From positions 2,108,001-2,172,000 of the forward strand of contig NZ_CP081000.1 in assembly GCF_019645875.1 (NCBI RefSeq): DNA of 64,000 nucleotides, in the 5' to 3' direction. Origin of the DNA: Mycolicibacterium senegalense. GTDB taxonomy: Bacteria > Actinomycetota > Actinomycetes > Mycobacteriales > Mycobacteriaceae. A program made the translations under genes and the position numbers. This document shows, one piece after another, positions 1 to 9,500 of the stretch. Position 1 is the first letter of the stretch, and each line of letters opens with the position of its first letter. Below the pieces are notes generated by a model. The model was not told the DNA's origin. It saw only the letters and a list, made by a program, of their open reading frames with translations, and did no database searches.

Positions 1-110
1 GATGGCGTGTGCCGCAGCGGGAACCCACGCCTGACGCCATCGTCGGCAGTAGTCACCTTTCCAGCTCAACCACCATGCGCGGTGAACCGTGCCATCAGTG
101 AAGGAATACC

Positions 111-785
111 GTGCTCCGGCTTGCGATTTCGTTGCTCACTCTCGTATGGCTGGTCACCAGTTGTGCCGGCAGCGGCGACAAGGCCCAAGGTCCGCCGAAG
201 GAAGTGCCCAAGTCGGCCCTTGAGGGGTTGCTGCTCACCACCGACCAGGTGAACACCCTGATGGGGACCAGCGCAATGGTGGCACACCCACCGGTCACCG
301 AGATGAACGACCATCGCAACCTGCTGCCCAATCTGAACTGCCTCGGCGTGTGGCAAGTCGACGAGGCCGCCATCTACGGTGACCGCTGGACCGCCATGCG
401 TCAGGTGCTGCTACGCGACCCGGACACCGACGTGTGGGACAACCTGCTGGTGCAGTCCGTGGTGATCTTCCCGTCGACACAAGAGGCCACCGACTTCCTC
501 GGTCAGTCCGCCGATCGCTGGTCCAAGTGCACCAACCACAATGTGAACATCACCCTCAATGGGCAGCCGCTGCCGAAGTGGCGCAGCGGCGACCTGACCG
601 CGACGGATTCGCAGCTCACCTTGCCTTTCACCCGTACCGACGGCGACCAGGTCCGCTCCTGTCAGCGTGCGCTGGCGGTCGCTGCCAATCTCGTGATGGA
701 CATTCAGGCGTGCAAGCCGGCAGGTTCGGCGGTGACGCAGGCCGATGATGTGGTGGACAGGATCAAGGCTGCGATGCCGCGCTGA
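111..785 (+). CDS. lipoprotein with PknH-like extracellular sensor domain
   Basis: A 224-residue predicted secreted lipoprotein. The N-terminus is a short hydrophobic signal (residues 1-16) ending in the lipobox LVTSC, so Cys18 should be lipidated and the protein anchored outside the membrane. The mature part resembles the mycobacterial sensor domain found on the outside of the kinase PknH and in free-standing lipoproteins such as LppH/LpqQ, which have Cys residues in similar places (NCLGVW, SKCTNH, RSCQRA, QACKP). The GTG start is preceded by AAGGAA at 101-106. The gene converges on the methyltransferase and overlaps its 3' end by 23 bp. Ligand and role are unknown. The family call is from motif memory. 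Confidence 0.8.
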   Translation: MLRLAISLLTLVWLVTSCAGSGDKAQGPPKEVPKSALEGLLLTTDQVNTLMGTSAMVAHPPVTEMNDHRNLLPNLNCLGVWQVDEAAIYGDRWTAMRQVLLRDPDTDVWDNLLVQSVVIFPSTQEATDFLGQSADRWSKCTNHNVNITLNGQPLPKWRSGDLTATDSQLTLPFTRTDGDQVRSCQRALAVAANLVMDIQACKPAGSAVTQADDVVDRIKAAMPR

Positions 786-1605
786 TCGTCGGCTTGGCTT
801 CGAACTCTACGAGGTTGGTCGGTGCCCGGAAGCGCCTTAGCGACCGGGAGCGGTACACGAGCGCCGCGGCACGGGACAGCACCTTGCCGCGACCGGGCGG
901 CATTTCGACCTCGTGTACCGCGAAAACTCCGGGGATGTCGAGCAATTCGTCGTACTGGCCGGCGGTGAACCAGAACGGCATCGGCGGGGCGGTGTATTCC
1001 TCACTGAGCCTGATGCCGTGTCTTCGGGAGTACCAGCTCAGAAATCGCGGGACGCTGTCGAAGATCAACTGCCCGCCGGGGAACTTGGCGGCACAAGCCG
1101 CGATGAGATCGAACACCGCGTCGCGCTCCAGATACTGGAACAGTCCCTCTGCGGTGATCAGCACCCCGTGGGTGGTGTCCACCTGGTCCATCCAGGAGTG
1201 GTCGAGCGCGGATTGCGCCAGGTGGCGAAGCCTGTCGGACGACGGCAGCAACTGTTCACGTAACGCCACGATGGGTTCCAGATCAACTGAGAGCCAATTC
1301 AATTCGCCGTTGTCCAAGCGCCAGAAGCTGGTCTGCAGTCCTTCTGCCAGGGCCACCACAGTCGCTTTGGGGTATGCCTGCAGGTAGCTGCGGGTGGCGA
1401 GATCAAAGGCCAGTGCCCGCAGGGCGGTGGCCTGGTGCGTCCGGCCGAAACAGCGGTAGTCGTAGCCCAGGCTGTCACGCAAGCTGATCGCCAGCGGGTC
1501 CTCGATGATGCCGTCGGGCCGGGCCGCCTCGGTCGCTCTCTGATGCAGCGTCAGCAGTGCAGTCTCTGAGATCGCGGTCAGATGTCGGGCGTCGATGACG
1601 GGCAT
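763..1605 (-). CDS. SAM-dependent methyltransferase, LCM family
   Basis: A 280-residue protein of the leucine-carboxyl-methyltransferase-type class I methyltransferases that are greatly expanded in mycobacteria (O-methyltransferases of unknown substrate). Visible features are the SAM-site segment VVALAEGLQTSFWRLD (about residues 85-100), the acidic LSVDLEP strand and TAEGLFQYL typical of this family. I chose ATG at 1605 over GTG at 1611. On the minus strand a TACGGT -10 box (1613-1618) lies exactly 7 nt before it, which predicts a leaderless mRNA. It is transcribed away from the PPE1 gene and shares the 1606-1779 intergenic region with it. Nothing links it firmly to the copper island. Confidence 0.82.
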   Translation of the reverse strand: MPVIDARHLTAISETALLTLHQRATEAARPDGIIEDPLAISLRDSLGYDYRCFGRTHQATALRALAFDLATRSYLQAYPKATVVALAEGLQTSFWRLDNGELNWLSVDLEPIVALREQLLPSSDRLRHLAQSALDHSWMDQVDTTHGVLITAEGLFQYLERDAVFDLIAACAAKFPGGQLIFDSVPRFLSWYSRRHGIRLSEEYTAPPMPFWFTAGQYDELLDIPGVFAVHEVEMPPGRGKVLSRAAALVYRSRSLRRFRAPTNLVEFEAKPTISAASQP

Positions 1606-1698
1606 GGGCACGACCGTACGCGTTGGCCGGTAGCTGGGACATCACCGCCCCGGTGTCGAGAGTCATTGCGCCGGTGGACAGATCAATCGCACATCGCG

Positions 1699-1727
1699 GG
1701 GAACTTTCTCGCGAAGAGACCCGACTA
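1699..1727 (+). promoter_or_regulatory. predicted SigC promoter upstream of PPE1
   Basis: The -35 hexamer is GGGAAC (1699-1704), the spacer is 17 bp, and the -10 hexamer is CGACTA (1722-1727), 52 bp before the PPE1 GTG. The same hexamers with the same spacing occur upstream of five other genes in the next 17 kb. Assignment to SigC is inference from the ECF-like architecture and the sigC gene in the island. Confidence 0.75.
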
Positions 1728-1779
1728 GCTCAGAGACAGGTCGATACGCGCCGGCAGCGGCTCATGTGAGGAGGTGATC

Positions 1780-3255
1780 GTGACAGTCCCGTTCTGGCCG
1801 GCAGCGCCTCCAGAGGTGCATTCGGCCTTGCTGAGTATGGGGCCGGGTCCTGGATCGGTTCTCGCCGCTGCAGCCCAGTGGCAGTCGCTGAGTGCTCAAT
1901 ACAGTTCGGCAGCAGCCGAACTCACCAAGATCCTGACCGAGGTGCAGGCCGGCAGCTGGGAAGGGCCCAGCGCTGCTGAGTATGTCGCGGCCCACGGGCC
2001 CTACCTGGCCTGGCTGGAACAGGCCGCAGCGGACAGCGCCATCACCGCCGCGCAGCACGAGACGGTCGCGGCTGCCTACAGCACGGCCCTGGCGACCATG
2101 CCCACCCTGGCCGAACTCGCCGCCAACCACGTCGCCCACGGGATACTGCTGGCCACCAACTTCTTCGGCATCAACACCATACCGATCGCGCTCAACGAGG
2201 CCGACTACGTTCGGATGTGGCTACAGGCCGCCGAGGTGATGACGCTCTACGAGGCGTCGGCGGCCAGTGCCTCCGCAGCGGTCCCGTCGCCTCAGCCGGC
2301 CCCGTCGATCCTCGCCCCTGGAGCTGAAGCGCGAAGCGACCAGCTGAATACGTCGGGCTCATCCGCGGACAGTCAGCGGCTGGGCGGCATCTGGAAGCTG
2401 ATCTCCGAGCTCATCTCGGGCGCGGGTAATCCTGAACAGCTCCTCGAGACGTTTCAGCAGCTCTTCGGCAAACTGGGGTTCAACCCGGCCGAGGCGGCCA
2501 TTCTCGCCATCATCGCGCTGGTGCTCTACGACATGCTCTGGTACCCCTACTACGCCTCGTATTCGCTACTGCTACTGCCGTTCTTCGCGCCGGCACTCAG
2601 CGCATTGAGCGCCTTGAGCGCGCTATCGCTGCTGCAGGACACTGTGCCGAATCCGGGCGTGGCACCGGTCCCGACCGAGGTCGCCGGCGGCCATCGGACC
2701 GCCGCGTCCGCGGCCGGCCCCGGCGTGGCATTGAGTCCGTCGCCGATGTCCTCGGCTGCGCCGCAGACTACCGACAGCACCGGTCCGGGTGCTCCCGGAG
2801 GCAACGCTGCGGCGAGCGCTGCACCGTCGGCATTCGCCGCATACGTCGTCCCCGGCCTGGACCCGCCGGCAGTCTCATCAGGGCCGAAGTCCAGCACCGG
2901 AGCACCTGAGAACATGGCGGATATCGTCGCTGCGGTAACCGCGGCGAGAGTGACTGCCCGGGCCCGCAGCCGGCGAAGTCGGGCAGGCCGAAAGCGAGAC
3001 AAGGCCCCGAGCTACCGCTACGAGTTCCTGGACGACCCCGATACCACCACTGACGGCGAGCCGGAAGCGAACCGGTCTGCGCAGCCGTCATCCAGCGACC
3101 AGGGGACCTCCACGCTCGGCTTCGCAGGGGCCGCGTCGGTTCCCGCACACACATCGGCGGCCGGGATGGTCCAGCATGCCCGCGACGGCGCCGGAATGTC
3201 GGCTCCGATGCTGCCTGCCTCGTGGCAGTGCAATTCAGATCACACTCGCGAATAG
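1780..3255 (+). CDS. PPE1: PPE family protein, PPE1-like (PPE-PPW subfamily)
   Basis: A 491-residue PPE protein. The PPE domain (residues 1-about 175) has [10 protein letters not shown] near the N-terminus and a WEGPSAAEY turn. A strongly hydrophobic stretch around residues 235-285 includes [15 protein letters not shown]. The C-terminus is Pro/Ala/Ser-rich, then basic, and ends with LGFAG...PMLPASW, the signature of the PPW subfamily. The layout matches M. tuberculosis PPE1 (Rv0096), which also heads the nrp operon. GTG at 1780 is preferred over GTG at 1774 because AGGAGG (1769-1774) gives proper spacing only to 1780. No PE partner or ESX locus is adjacent. A role in lipopeptide or metal passage across the outer envelope is inference. 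Confidence 0.92.
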   Translation: MTVPFWPAAPPEVHSALLSMGPGPGSVLAAAAQWQSLSAQYSSAAAELTKILTEVQAGSWEGPSAAEYVAAHGPYLAWLEQAAADSAITAAQHETVAAAYSTALATMPTLAELAANHVAHGILLATNFFGINTIPIALNEADYVRMWLQAAEVMTLYEASAASASAAVPSPQPAPSILAPGAEARSDQLNTSGSSADSQRLGGIWKLISELISGAGNPEQLLETFQQLFGKLGFNPAEAAILAIIALVLYDMLWYPYYASYSLLLLPFFAPALSALSALSALSLLQDTVPNPGVAPVPTEVAGGHRTAASAAGPGVALSPSPMSSAAPQTTDSTGPGAPGGNAAASAAPSAFAAYVVPGLDPPAVSSGPKSSTGAPENMADIVAAVTAARVTARARSRRSRAGRKRDKAPSYRYEFLDDPDTTTDGEPEANRSAQPSSSDQGTSTLGFAGAASVPAHTSAAGMVQHARDGAGMSAPMLPASWQCNSDHTRE

Positions 3256-3256
3256 C

Positions 3257-3285
3257 GGGAACCCGCAACCGGTTTGATGCGACTT
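3257..3285 (+). promoter_or_regulatory. predicted SigC promoter upstream of the isonitrile operon
   Basis: GGGAAC (3257-3262), 17-bp spacer, CGACTT (3280-3285), beginning one base after the PPE1 stop codon and ending 49 bp before the oxygenase ATG. The biosynthetic genes may therefore be transcribed both from the PPE1 promoter and from this internal one. Assignment to SigC is inferred from the shared architecture. Confidence 0.72.
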
Positions 3286-3334
3286 ATCCGGTAGCCGCAC
3301 CGCCGGCGCAGTGCAGAGCCGCACGAGGAGAGAG

Positions 3335-4204
3335 ATGACGCTGAACGTGAAAGGCGAGGGACTCGGGGCGTACGTCACGGGAATCGACCCCGAGAACCTC
3401 GACGACATCACCACCGAAGAGATTCGTGAGATCGTCTATCAGAACAAGCTGGTCGTCCTGAAAGACGTTCATCCGACGCCTGAGCAGTTCCTTCGCTTGG
3501 GCCGCATCATCGGTGACGTCGTCACCTATTACGAGCCGATCTACCACCATCACGACCACCCCGAGATCTTCGTGTCGTCGACGGAGGAAGGGCACGGCGT
3601 CCCGAAGACCGGCGCCTTCTGGCACATCGACTACATGTTCATGCCCGAGCCGTTCGCATTTTCGATGGTGGTGCCGCTGGCGGTTCCGGGCCGTGACCGA
3701 GGCACCTATTTCATCGATCTCAACCGGGTGTGGGAGTCCCTGCCGGAGACGATGCGTGATCCGGTGCGCGGTACGTTCGCAACCCATGATCCTCGGCGCC
3801 ACATCAAGATTCGTCCACACGATGTCTACAAGCCGATCGGTGAGGTGTGGGACGAGATCTCCGCGACCACGCCGCCCATCACCTGGCCCACCGTGATCAG
3901 GCATCCGAAGACCGGGCAGGAAATCCTCTACATCTGCGCATCAGGGACCACGAAGATCGAGGATCAGCACGGGCGGGTGCTGGATCCTGATGTCCTGGAA
4001 CAACTTATGACTGCCACCGGGCAACTCGATCCGGAGTTCACGTCGCCGTTCATCCACACCCAACACTACGAGGTCGGCGATGTCGTGCTGTGGGACAACC
4101 GGGTTCTGATGCACCGCGCGAAACACGGAACGACGCCAGGAACACTGACCACCCATCGGCTGACCATGCTGGACGGCCTCAAGACACCGGGATATGGGGT
4201 ATGA
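3335..4204 (+). CDS. TauD-type Fe(II)/2-oxoglutarate oxygenase forming the isonitrile (ScoE/MmaE/Rv0097-like)
   Basis: A 289-residue non-haem Fe(II)/2-oxoglutarate dioxygenase, very close to M. tuberculosis Rv0097. The iron ligands are visible: His97 and Asp99 in FWHIDYMF, and His260 in NRVLMHRAKHG. Homologues ScoE and MmaE convert the glycine adduct of a beta-position acyl chain into an isonitrile by oxidative decarboxylation, in the isonitrile-lipopeptide pathway. The ATG at 3335 is preceded by GAGGAG (3325-3330). A GTG further upstream at 3311 lacks a ribosome site. It is first in an operon whose members overlap or nearly touch, followed by fcoT with a 4-bp ATGA overlap. Substrate chain length cannot be read from sequence. 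Confidence 0.93.
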   Translation: MTLNVKGEGLGAYVTGIDPENLDDITTEEIREIVYQNKLVVLKDVHPTPEQFLRLGRIIGDVVTYYEPIYHHHDHPEIFVSSTEEGHGVPKTGAFWHIDYMFMPEPFAFSMVVPLAVPGRDRGTYFIDLNRVWESLPETMRDPVRGTFATHDPRRHIKIRPHDVYKPIGEVWDEISATTPPITWPTVIRHPKTGQEILYICASGTTKIEDQHGRVLDPDVLEQLMTATGQLDPEFTSPFIHTQHYEVGDVVLWDNRVLMHRAKHGTTPGTLTTHRLTMLDGLKTPGYGV

Positions 4205-4761
4205 CCATGAGCATCGCCGAGACGCTGTCTGTGGCCACCAGTGGTTACGGCAGCGCCCAGCTGGCACCGATTCCCGAAGACCTGCTGGTCAAGGTGCTGG
4301 AACCGTATTCCTACAAGGGATGTCGCTACCTGCTCGATGCGGAGTACGAAGCCACCGAGACCTCGGTGTTCGCCGTGGGGAACTTCAGCATCAAAGAGCC
4401 CGCATACATTCGCGACACCGGCCACTTCAACGCGGCCGAATGGGTCCTGTGCTTCAACCAACTCGCATACAGCGCGTTCGCACCGGCGATCCTCAACGAG
4501 CAGATACCCGAATTCCGGGGCTGGTCGATCGAGGACTACTTCGACTACCAGCTTCCCAGCATGCTGATCAAGACGACGGCATCACGGTTCAAGCGCCCGA
4601 TCAAATCCCGGAAGTTCTCGGCGCGGTTGCTGTGCAATGACTTCGAGGTCATCGACCGAACGATCCGCTATCTCAAGATCGCCTGCACGGTCGAATTCTG
4701 GGACGAGGACGGCGGAGCCGCCTCCGGCGAAGTCGAACTGGCCGCCCTCAACATTCCCTGA
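4201..4761 (+). CDS. fcoT: FcoT-like fatty acyl thioesterase homologue (ScoD/MmaD type)
   Basis: A 186-residue hot-dog-fold protein matching M. tuberculosis FcoT (Rv0098), with conserved blocks CKGCRYL-like (YKGCRYLLDAEYEATE), GHFNAAE, CFNQLAYSAFAP and an identical C-terminal SGE(V/I)ELAALNIP. FcoT was first described as a long-chain acyl-CoA thioesterase. In isonitrile-lipopeptide pathways the ScoD/MmaD homologues are proposed to add glycine to the alpha,beta-unsaturated acyl-ACP. ATG at 4201 overlaps the oxygenase stop. ATG at 4207 is an equally possible start. The next gene, fadD10, follows after 28 bp. Confidence 0.92.
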   Translation: MTMSIAETLSVATSGYGSAQLAPIPEDLLVKVLEPYSYKGCRYLLDAEYEATETSVFAVGNFSIKEPAYIRDTGHFNAAEWVLCFNQLAYSAFAPAILNEQIPEFRGWSIEDYFDYQLPSMLIKTTASRFKRPIKSRKFSARLLCNDFEVIDRTIRYLKIACTVEFWDEDGGAASGEVELAALNIP

Positions 4762-4789
4762 CATCCGGTACGAAAGCAGCCTCACCGCC

Positions 4790-6355
4790 ATGACATACCC
4801 ACCATCGACGGTACTCGCGCGCATCGGCCGGCGGGCCCGGGAGCAGCCTGAGGCGATCGCCCTGCGGAGCTGCGACGGGACCAGTGCGCTGCGATACCGC
4901 GACTTGATGGCCGAAGTGGATCGGCTGGCGGCAGCTCTGCGCTCACATGCCGTGTCGCGAGGCGCGCGCGTCTTCGTGCTCTCGGACAACGGTCCCGAGA
5001 CCTACCTGTCCGTGTTGGCCTGTGCCAAACTGGGAGCGATCGCGGTCATGGTCGACGGCGGCCTACCCGCGGCGGCGATCGACCGGTTCGGTGAAATAGC
5101 CATGCCGAGTGCGGTTTTGCTGACACCTGGCGCCCAGCGCGGCACCGCTGATCAATGCGGGGCGCTCACCTCGACCCCGGCCCTGACCGTCACGATCACC
5201 CACGCAGCGGCCCGCGACGAGCCCGCTGCCGTTGCGCTGAGCGAAACGGCAGCCGGGGATGCCGAGCAGCCACTGGCCATGATCTTCACCAGCGGCACCA
5301 CCGGCACACCGAAGGCAGTGCTGCTGGCCAATCGGACCTTCTACTCCGTCGCCGACATCCTGCAGCGCGAGCAACTGGCGTGGGTCGACTGGGTCGTCGG
5401 CGAAACCACGTACTCGCCGTTGCCCGCCACCCACATCGGCGGACTGTGGTGGATCCTCAACTGCCTGATGCAGGGCGGGGAGTGCATCACCGGCGGCGAG
5501 AGTGGGATGACCATCGGGCAGATCCTCGCCGCCAATGATGTTGCCACCACGTGCCTGGTGCCCACATTGCTGAGCCGACTGGTGTCCGAGTTGCGGATCA
5601 CCGGCGCACCGGTGCCGCCGTCACTACGGATGGTTGGGTACGGCGGATCCCGCGCCATCGCCACCGACGTCAGCTTCGTAGAGGCGGCCGGGGTGCGCAC
5701 CGCGCAGGTGTACGGTCTCAGCGAAACCGGCTGTACCGCACTGTGCCTGCCCACCGAGGACGGATCCATCGCCCGAATCGAGGCCGGCGCGGTGGGGCGT
5801 CCCTATCCGGGTGTGGAAGTCCACCTGGACGGTGACGGCAGCGGACCGCCCACGCGATCCGGGGTTGACTCCGCGGCCTCGGGCACACTGTGGATCAAGT
5901 CGCCCGCGAACATGCTGGGGTATTGGGGGAATCCCGAGCGGACCGCCGAGACGCTGGTGGACGGGTGGGTGAACACCGGCGACGTCCTCGACCGCCACGA
6001 CGACGGCTTCTTCTATATCAGGGGCAGGTCATCGGAGATGATCATCTCCGGTGGTGTCAACATCGCGCCCGACGAGGTCGACCGGATCGCCGAGGCGGTC
6101 CCCGGCGTCGACGAGGCGGCGTGTTACGAGATCCCTGACGACGAGTTCGGAGCGCTGGTGGGCCTGGCGGTGGTCGCATCGGCAGTGTCGGACGAACCCG
6201 CCGCCCGCAAGCTCAAACACGCCATCGCAGCGCACTTCCGGCGCGAGTCGGAGCCGATCGCCAGGCCGTCGACGATCAGGCTCGTGGAGAAAATTCCGCG
6301 AACCCAGTCCGGCAAGGTTGTTCGTGCGGCGCTGGGCGCGGTGGCCGGTGTCTGA
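4790..6355 (+). CDS. fadD10: FadD10-type fatty acyl-AMP ligase
   Basis: A 521-residue adenylate-forming enzyme. The AMP-binding P-loop motif TSGTTGTPKA lies around residues 166-175, VYGLSETG around 305, and the C-terminal IPRTQSGKVVRAAL lysine motif is intact. FadD10 of M. tuberculosis activates a fatty acid as acyl-adenylate and loads it directly on the partner ACP (Rv0100), not on CoA. The gene order fcoT-fadD10-ACP-nrp here is the same. The ATG chosen gives an N-terminus (MTYPPSTVLARI) at the usual family length. The reading frame is open upstream, but no better start is seen. The stop overlaps the ACP start by 8 bp, which implies translational coupling. Confidence 0.92.
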   Translation: MTYPPSTVLARIGRRAREQPEAIALRSCDGTSALRYRDLMAEVDRLAAALRSHAVSRGARVFVLSDNGPETYLSVLACAKLGAIAVMVDGGLPAAAIDRFGEIAMPSAVLLTPGAQRGTADQCGALTSTPALTVTITHAAARDEPAAVALSETAAGDAEQPLAMIFTSGTTGTPKAVLLANRTFYSVADILQREQLAWVDWVVGETTYSPLPATHIGGLWWILNCLMQGGECITGGESGMTIGQILAANDVATTCLVPTLLSRLVSELRITGAPVPPSLRMVGYGGSRAIATDVSFVEAAGVRTAQVYGLSETGCTALCLPTEDGSIARIEAGAVGRPYPGVEVHLDGDGSGPPTRSGVDSAASGTLWIKSPANMLGYWGNPERTAETLVDGWVNTGDVLDRHDDGFFYIRGRSSEMIISGGVNIAPDEVDRIAEAVPGVDEAACYEIPDDEFGALVGLAVVASAVSDEPAARKLKHAIAAHFRRESEPIARPSTIRLVEKIPRTQSGKVVRAALGAVAGV

Positions 6356-6593
6356 GGCACTGAGGCATGCCATCCTCGTCGCGCTCTCGGAGGTGCTCTA
6401 CGTCGAAGAAGCAGACTTCATCCACGGAGATGCCACCGACCTGCGAGATCTCGGACTCGACTCGGTTCGGTTCGTCCAGGTGATGAGGCGCCTCGGCATC
6501 GACCGGGAGTCGGAGGTGCCGCGGCGGCTGGCGGACAACCTCTCGGTCGCCGGCTGGGTCCAAGAGCTGGAGAGACCGCGTGCGGCTTCCTGA
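6348..6593 (+). CDS. acyl carrier protein of the isonitrile lipopeptide operon (Rv0100-like)
   Basis: An 81-residue stand-alone acyl carrier protein. The phosphopantetheine attachment serine is Ser39 in LGLDSVRF. The GTG start lies inside the end of fadD10 and the 3' end overlaps the NRPS start by 14 bp, so three enzymes are tightly coupled. It should carry the fatty acyl chain through activation by FadD10, glycine addition and isonitrile formation, and then present it to the condensation domain of the NRPS. It corresponds to M. tuberculosis Rv0100 and to ScoB/MmaB. Confidence 0.9.
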   Translation: MSEALRHAILVALSEVLYVEEADFIHGDATDLRDLGLDSVRFVQVMRRLGIDRESEVPRRLADNLSVAGWVQELERPRAAS

Positions 6594-9500
6594 AGACCCC
6601 CGCGCACAACGCATTCCACTGAGCCGCTCGCAGCAGAACATTTACCACGGAGTCCTGCGGGACGGTGACCCCGGGCTGTATCGGATCGGCCGACGCTACC
6701 GGTTCGCGCCCATCCCGCGGGCGGAGTTCCTGCGCGCTCTGCACAAGACCATCCTGGCCAACCCCATTCAACTGTGTGTGCTGACCGCCCCGGCCGACGA
6801 TGGCGACCATCCGGACCTGGTGCCGCGACTGTCGGTCGAGGAGATCGTGTCCGTCTGCGCCGACGATCACGATGCTGCGGGGCCCGCCCACGCATGGGAA
6901 TCAGGAATAGTCGGTAAACCGTTGGTGCGCTACGTCGTTCGGGTCGACGGCACGGACATGGTGCGGGCAATGGAAGCCTATGCGCACCACATTCTTCTCG
7001 ACGGCGGCGCGATCGGCGTCATCGAAGCCGACCTGGGGCACTTCCTCGCCGGAAGGGCGTCACCCGAAAGCGTCACTGACGGCCTGGTCCGGGTCGCGTC
7101 CGCACACCGCCGTGAGGCCGAGCGGATCGACGAATCCCGGCAGCGGCTCACCGCCGTCGTCCAGGGCGAGCTCACCGCGGCCGCCGGGCACATCGGGCGT
7201 GCAGGTGCCGCCGCCGACGGCCCCGCGTTCGCGGGCAGGGGAGTTCTCGTCGCCTCCGCGGCGATCCGGGGAGCGGACTACGCCGATGTGCTCGCGTTGG
7301 CCGAGCGGGAGAACGTTCCGCTCAACGTGCTGGTGGCGGCTGCGGCGACGGCGGTCGACGCGAGTGTGCGGCACACCACCGAGACTCTGCTGGTGCATGC
7401 CGTGGACAATCGCTTCGCTGACCCAGAGCTCAATGTCGCGACCTGCCTGGTCAATTCGATCGCACAGCCGGTCCGGTTCCCACCGCACGCATCGGTAGCC
7501 GAGGTGGTGCGCATCATGGACCGGGGATATGTCAAAGCCGGCCGGCGCCGTTGGTTGCGTGAAGAGCATTACCGCCGAATGTATCTGGCGATCAATCGGA
7601 CCACGTCCGTTCAGACGCTGACGCTCAATTTTCTGCGTGAACCCGGTGCACCCGCACTGGCCCCGTTCCTGACGGACGCGCCGGTGACGTCAGACATCGG
7701 TCCCGTCGAGGGTATGACGGTGGCGGCCGTGCTCGACGAGCAGCGGCGCACGCTCACCGTCAACGTCTGGGACCGGCATGACCTTCCGACGAAAAGCGCC
7801 GCCGGCGTCGCGAGCCGAATCGCGAGGGCGCTGACGGCCATGACAACGATGTGGGATTCTCCGATCGCGGCGACCGTCGATGCCTGGCGCACGGTCGACG
7901 GGGACGGGCGGCTGGGTTCGACATCGCCCGGTCATGACTCCGCAGAGCCGCCGGCTGCCGCGTGGTTCGTCGCGCGTCGAGAGTCGATCGAGGAATGTCG
8001 GGGTCGCCGTGAGCATGTCGATCCGTGGATCGCCTGGCTGATCGAAGCGGATATCGCGCCAGGTGATGTCGTGGTGTTCGTCGATGACGACTCCGACAAG
8101 GCGCTCGACCTGTTACTCGCATGTCACTTGGCCGGCTGTGGCTACAGCGTCTGCGACAGCGATGACGAGCTCGCGTCGAGGGTACGACGAATCAATCGAT
8201 ACGGCGACGGCATCTCGGCGCACATCGTCGACGTCACGTCGGCGCATCCCTCACCGAGCCCGGGCGTGGATCCGCAGGTTCAAGCCCGCATCGAACAGAC
8301 GGTGCACGATCCGCATCTGGCCGGCAGAACCGCGTACGTCATGCCGACCTCTGGATCGACCGGCGAACCCAAACTCGTTCAGGTCAGCCATCGTTCACTC
8401 GCCGTGTTCGGTGTCGCGATGACCCGCGCCTACGGCTGGGGGCCGGACGACACCGTCCTGCAGTGTGCACCTCTGACGTCCGATATCAGTGTCGAAGAAA
8501 TCTTCGGAGCCGCATTGAGCGGGGCGGCACTCGTCCGTTCGGCGTCGGTGAAGGCCGGTGATCTACCGGGGCTCGCCGGCGATCTGGGGGCCTGCCGGGC
8601 GACGATCGTCGACCTGCCCACCGCGCTGTGGCACCTGTGGTGTGAAGACGCCGACACGATCGCCGCGATCGGGAGCTCTGCGCTACGGCAGATCGTCATC
8701 GGCGGTGAGGCCGTCCGCCCGAGCTCGGTCGACAAGTGGATCGACGCCGCCGGCGCCGAGAAGGTTTCACTGGTGTCGAGTTACGGGCCTACGGAGACGA
8801 CGGTGGTGGTGACCTATCTGCCGATCATCGAGGGCGGCCGGATCGCCGAGCACGGGGTGCGGCTCCGACTGGGGCGACCGCTCGTGGCGAACTCGGTGGT
8901 GATCGCATTCGGTGAAGTCGTGGTGGTGGGGGACACCGTGGCAGACGGCCATATCGGCGGGGACGGTGCCGATTTCGGCTCGATAGTCACCGCCGGCGGT
9001 GCGCGGCAACGGGCGTATGCGACGGGGGACCGGGTGACTGTCGACGCCGACGGGTATCCGGTGTTCGCCGGGCGCAGAGACGCGCTCGTCAAAGTCTCGG
9101 GCCGGCGGGTCGACACGGCCGCGATCACCCGTCGCATCATGGTGGACCCGGCCGTGGTCGACATCGCCGTCGAGCTGGACCGCGGCCGCCTCCGGGTATG
9201 GTTCGAAACCCAGCGAACCCGCGCGGGTGACCAGGATCCCGGCGCGGCAGCCTCGATCAGGCGCGTCCTCGTGGACTCGGGTGTGTCGTCGTTCGTCGTG
9301 ACACCGGTCTCCGGAATACCGCGAAAACCCAACGGGAAGAACGACATCGCTCGTCTACACGCCGGCATCGCCGTCGGATCGCAGGGGCGGGCTGACCCGG
9401 ATATCGATGACCGGGCGACCGGTCTCGCCGGAGTGTGGAGTGCCCACCTCGAGCGGCCGATCACGGCCGATACGTCGCTGCTGGAGGAGGGCATCGGATC

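Noticed and set aside
19..46. GGGAAC near the left edge with a CGTCGG 16 bp downstream
   Set aside because: Spacing and -10 hexamer differ from the six island promoters (no CGAC at N17), so it is not counted as a SigC site.
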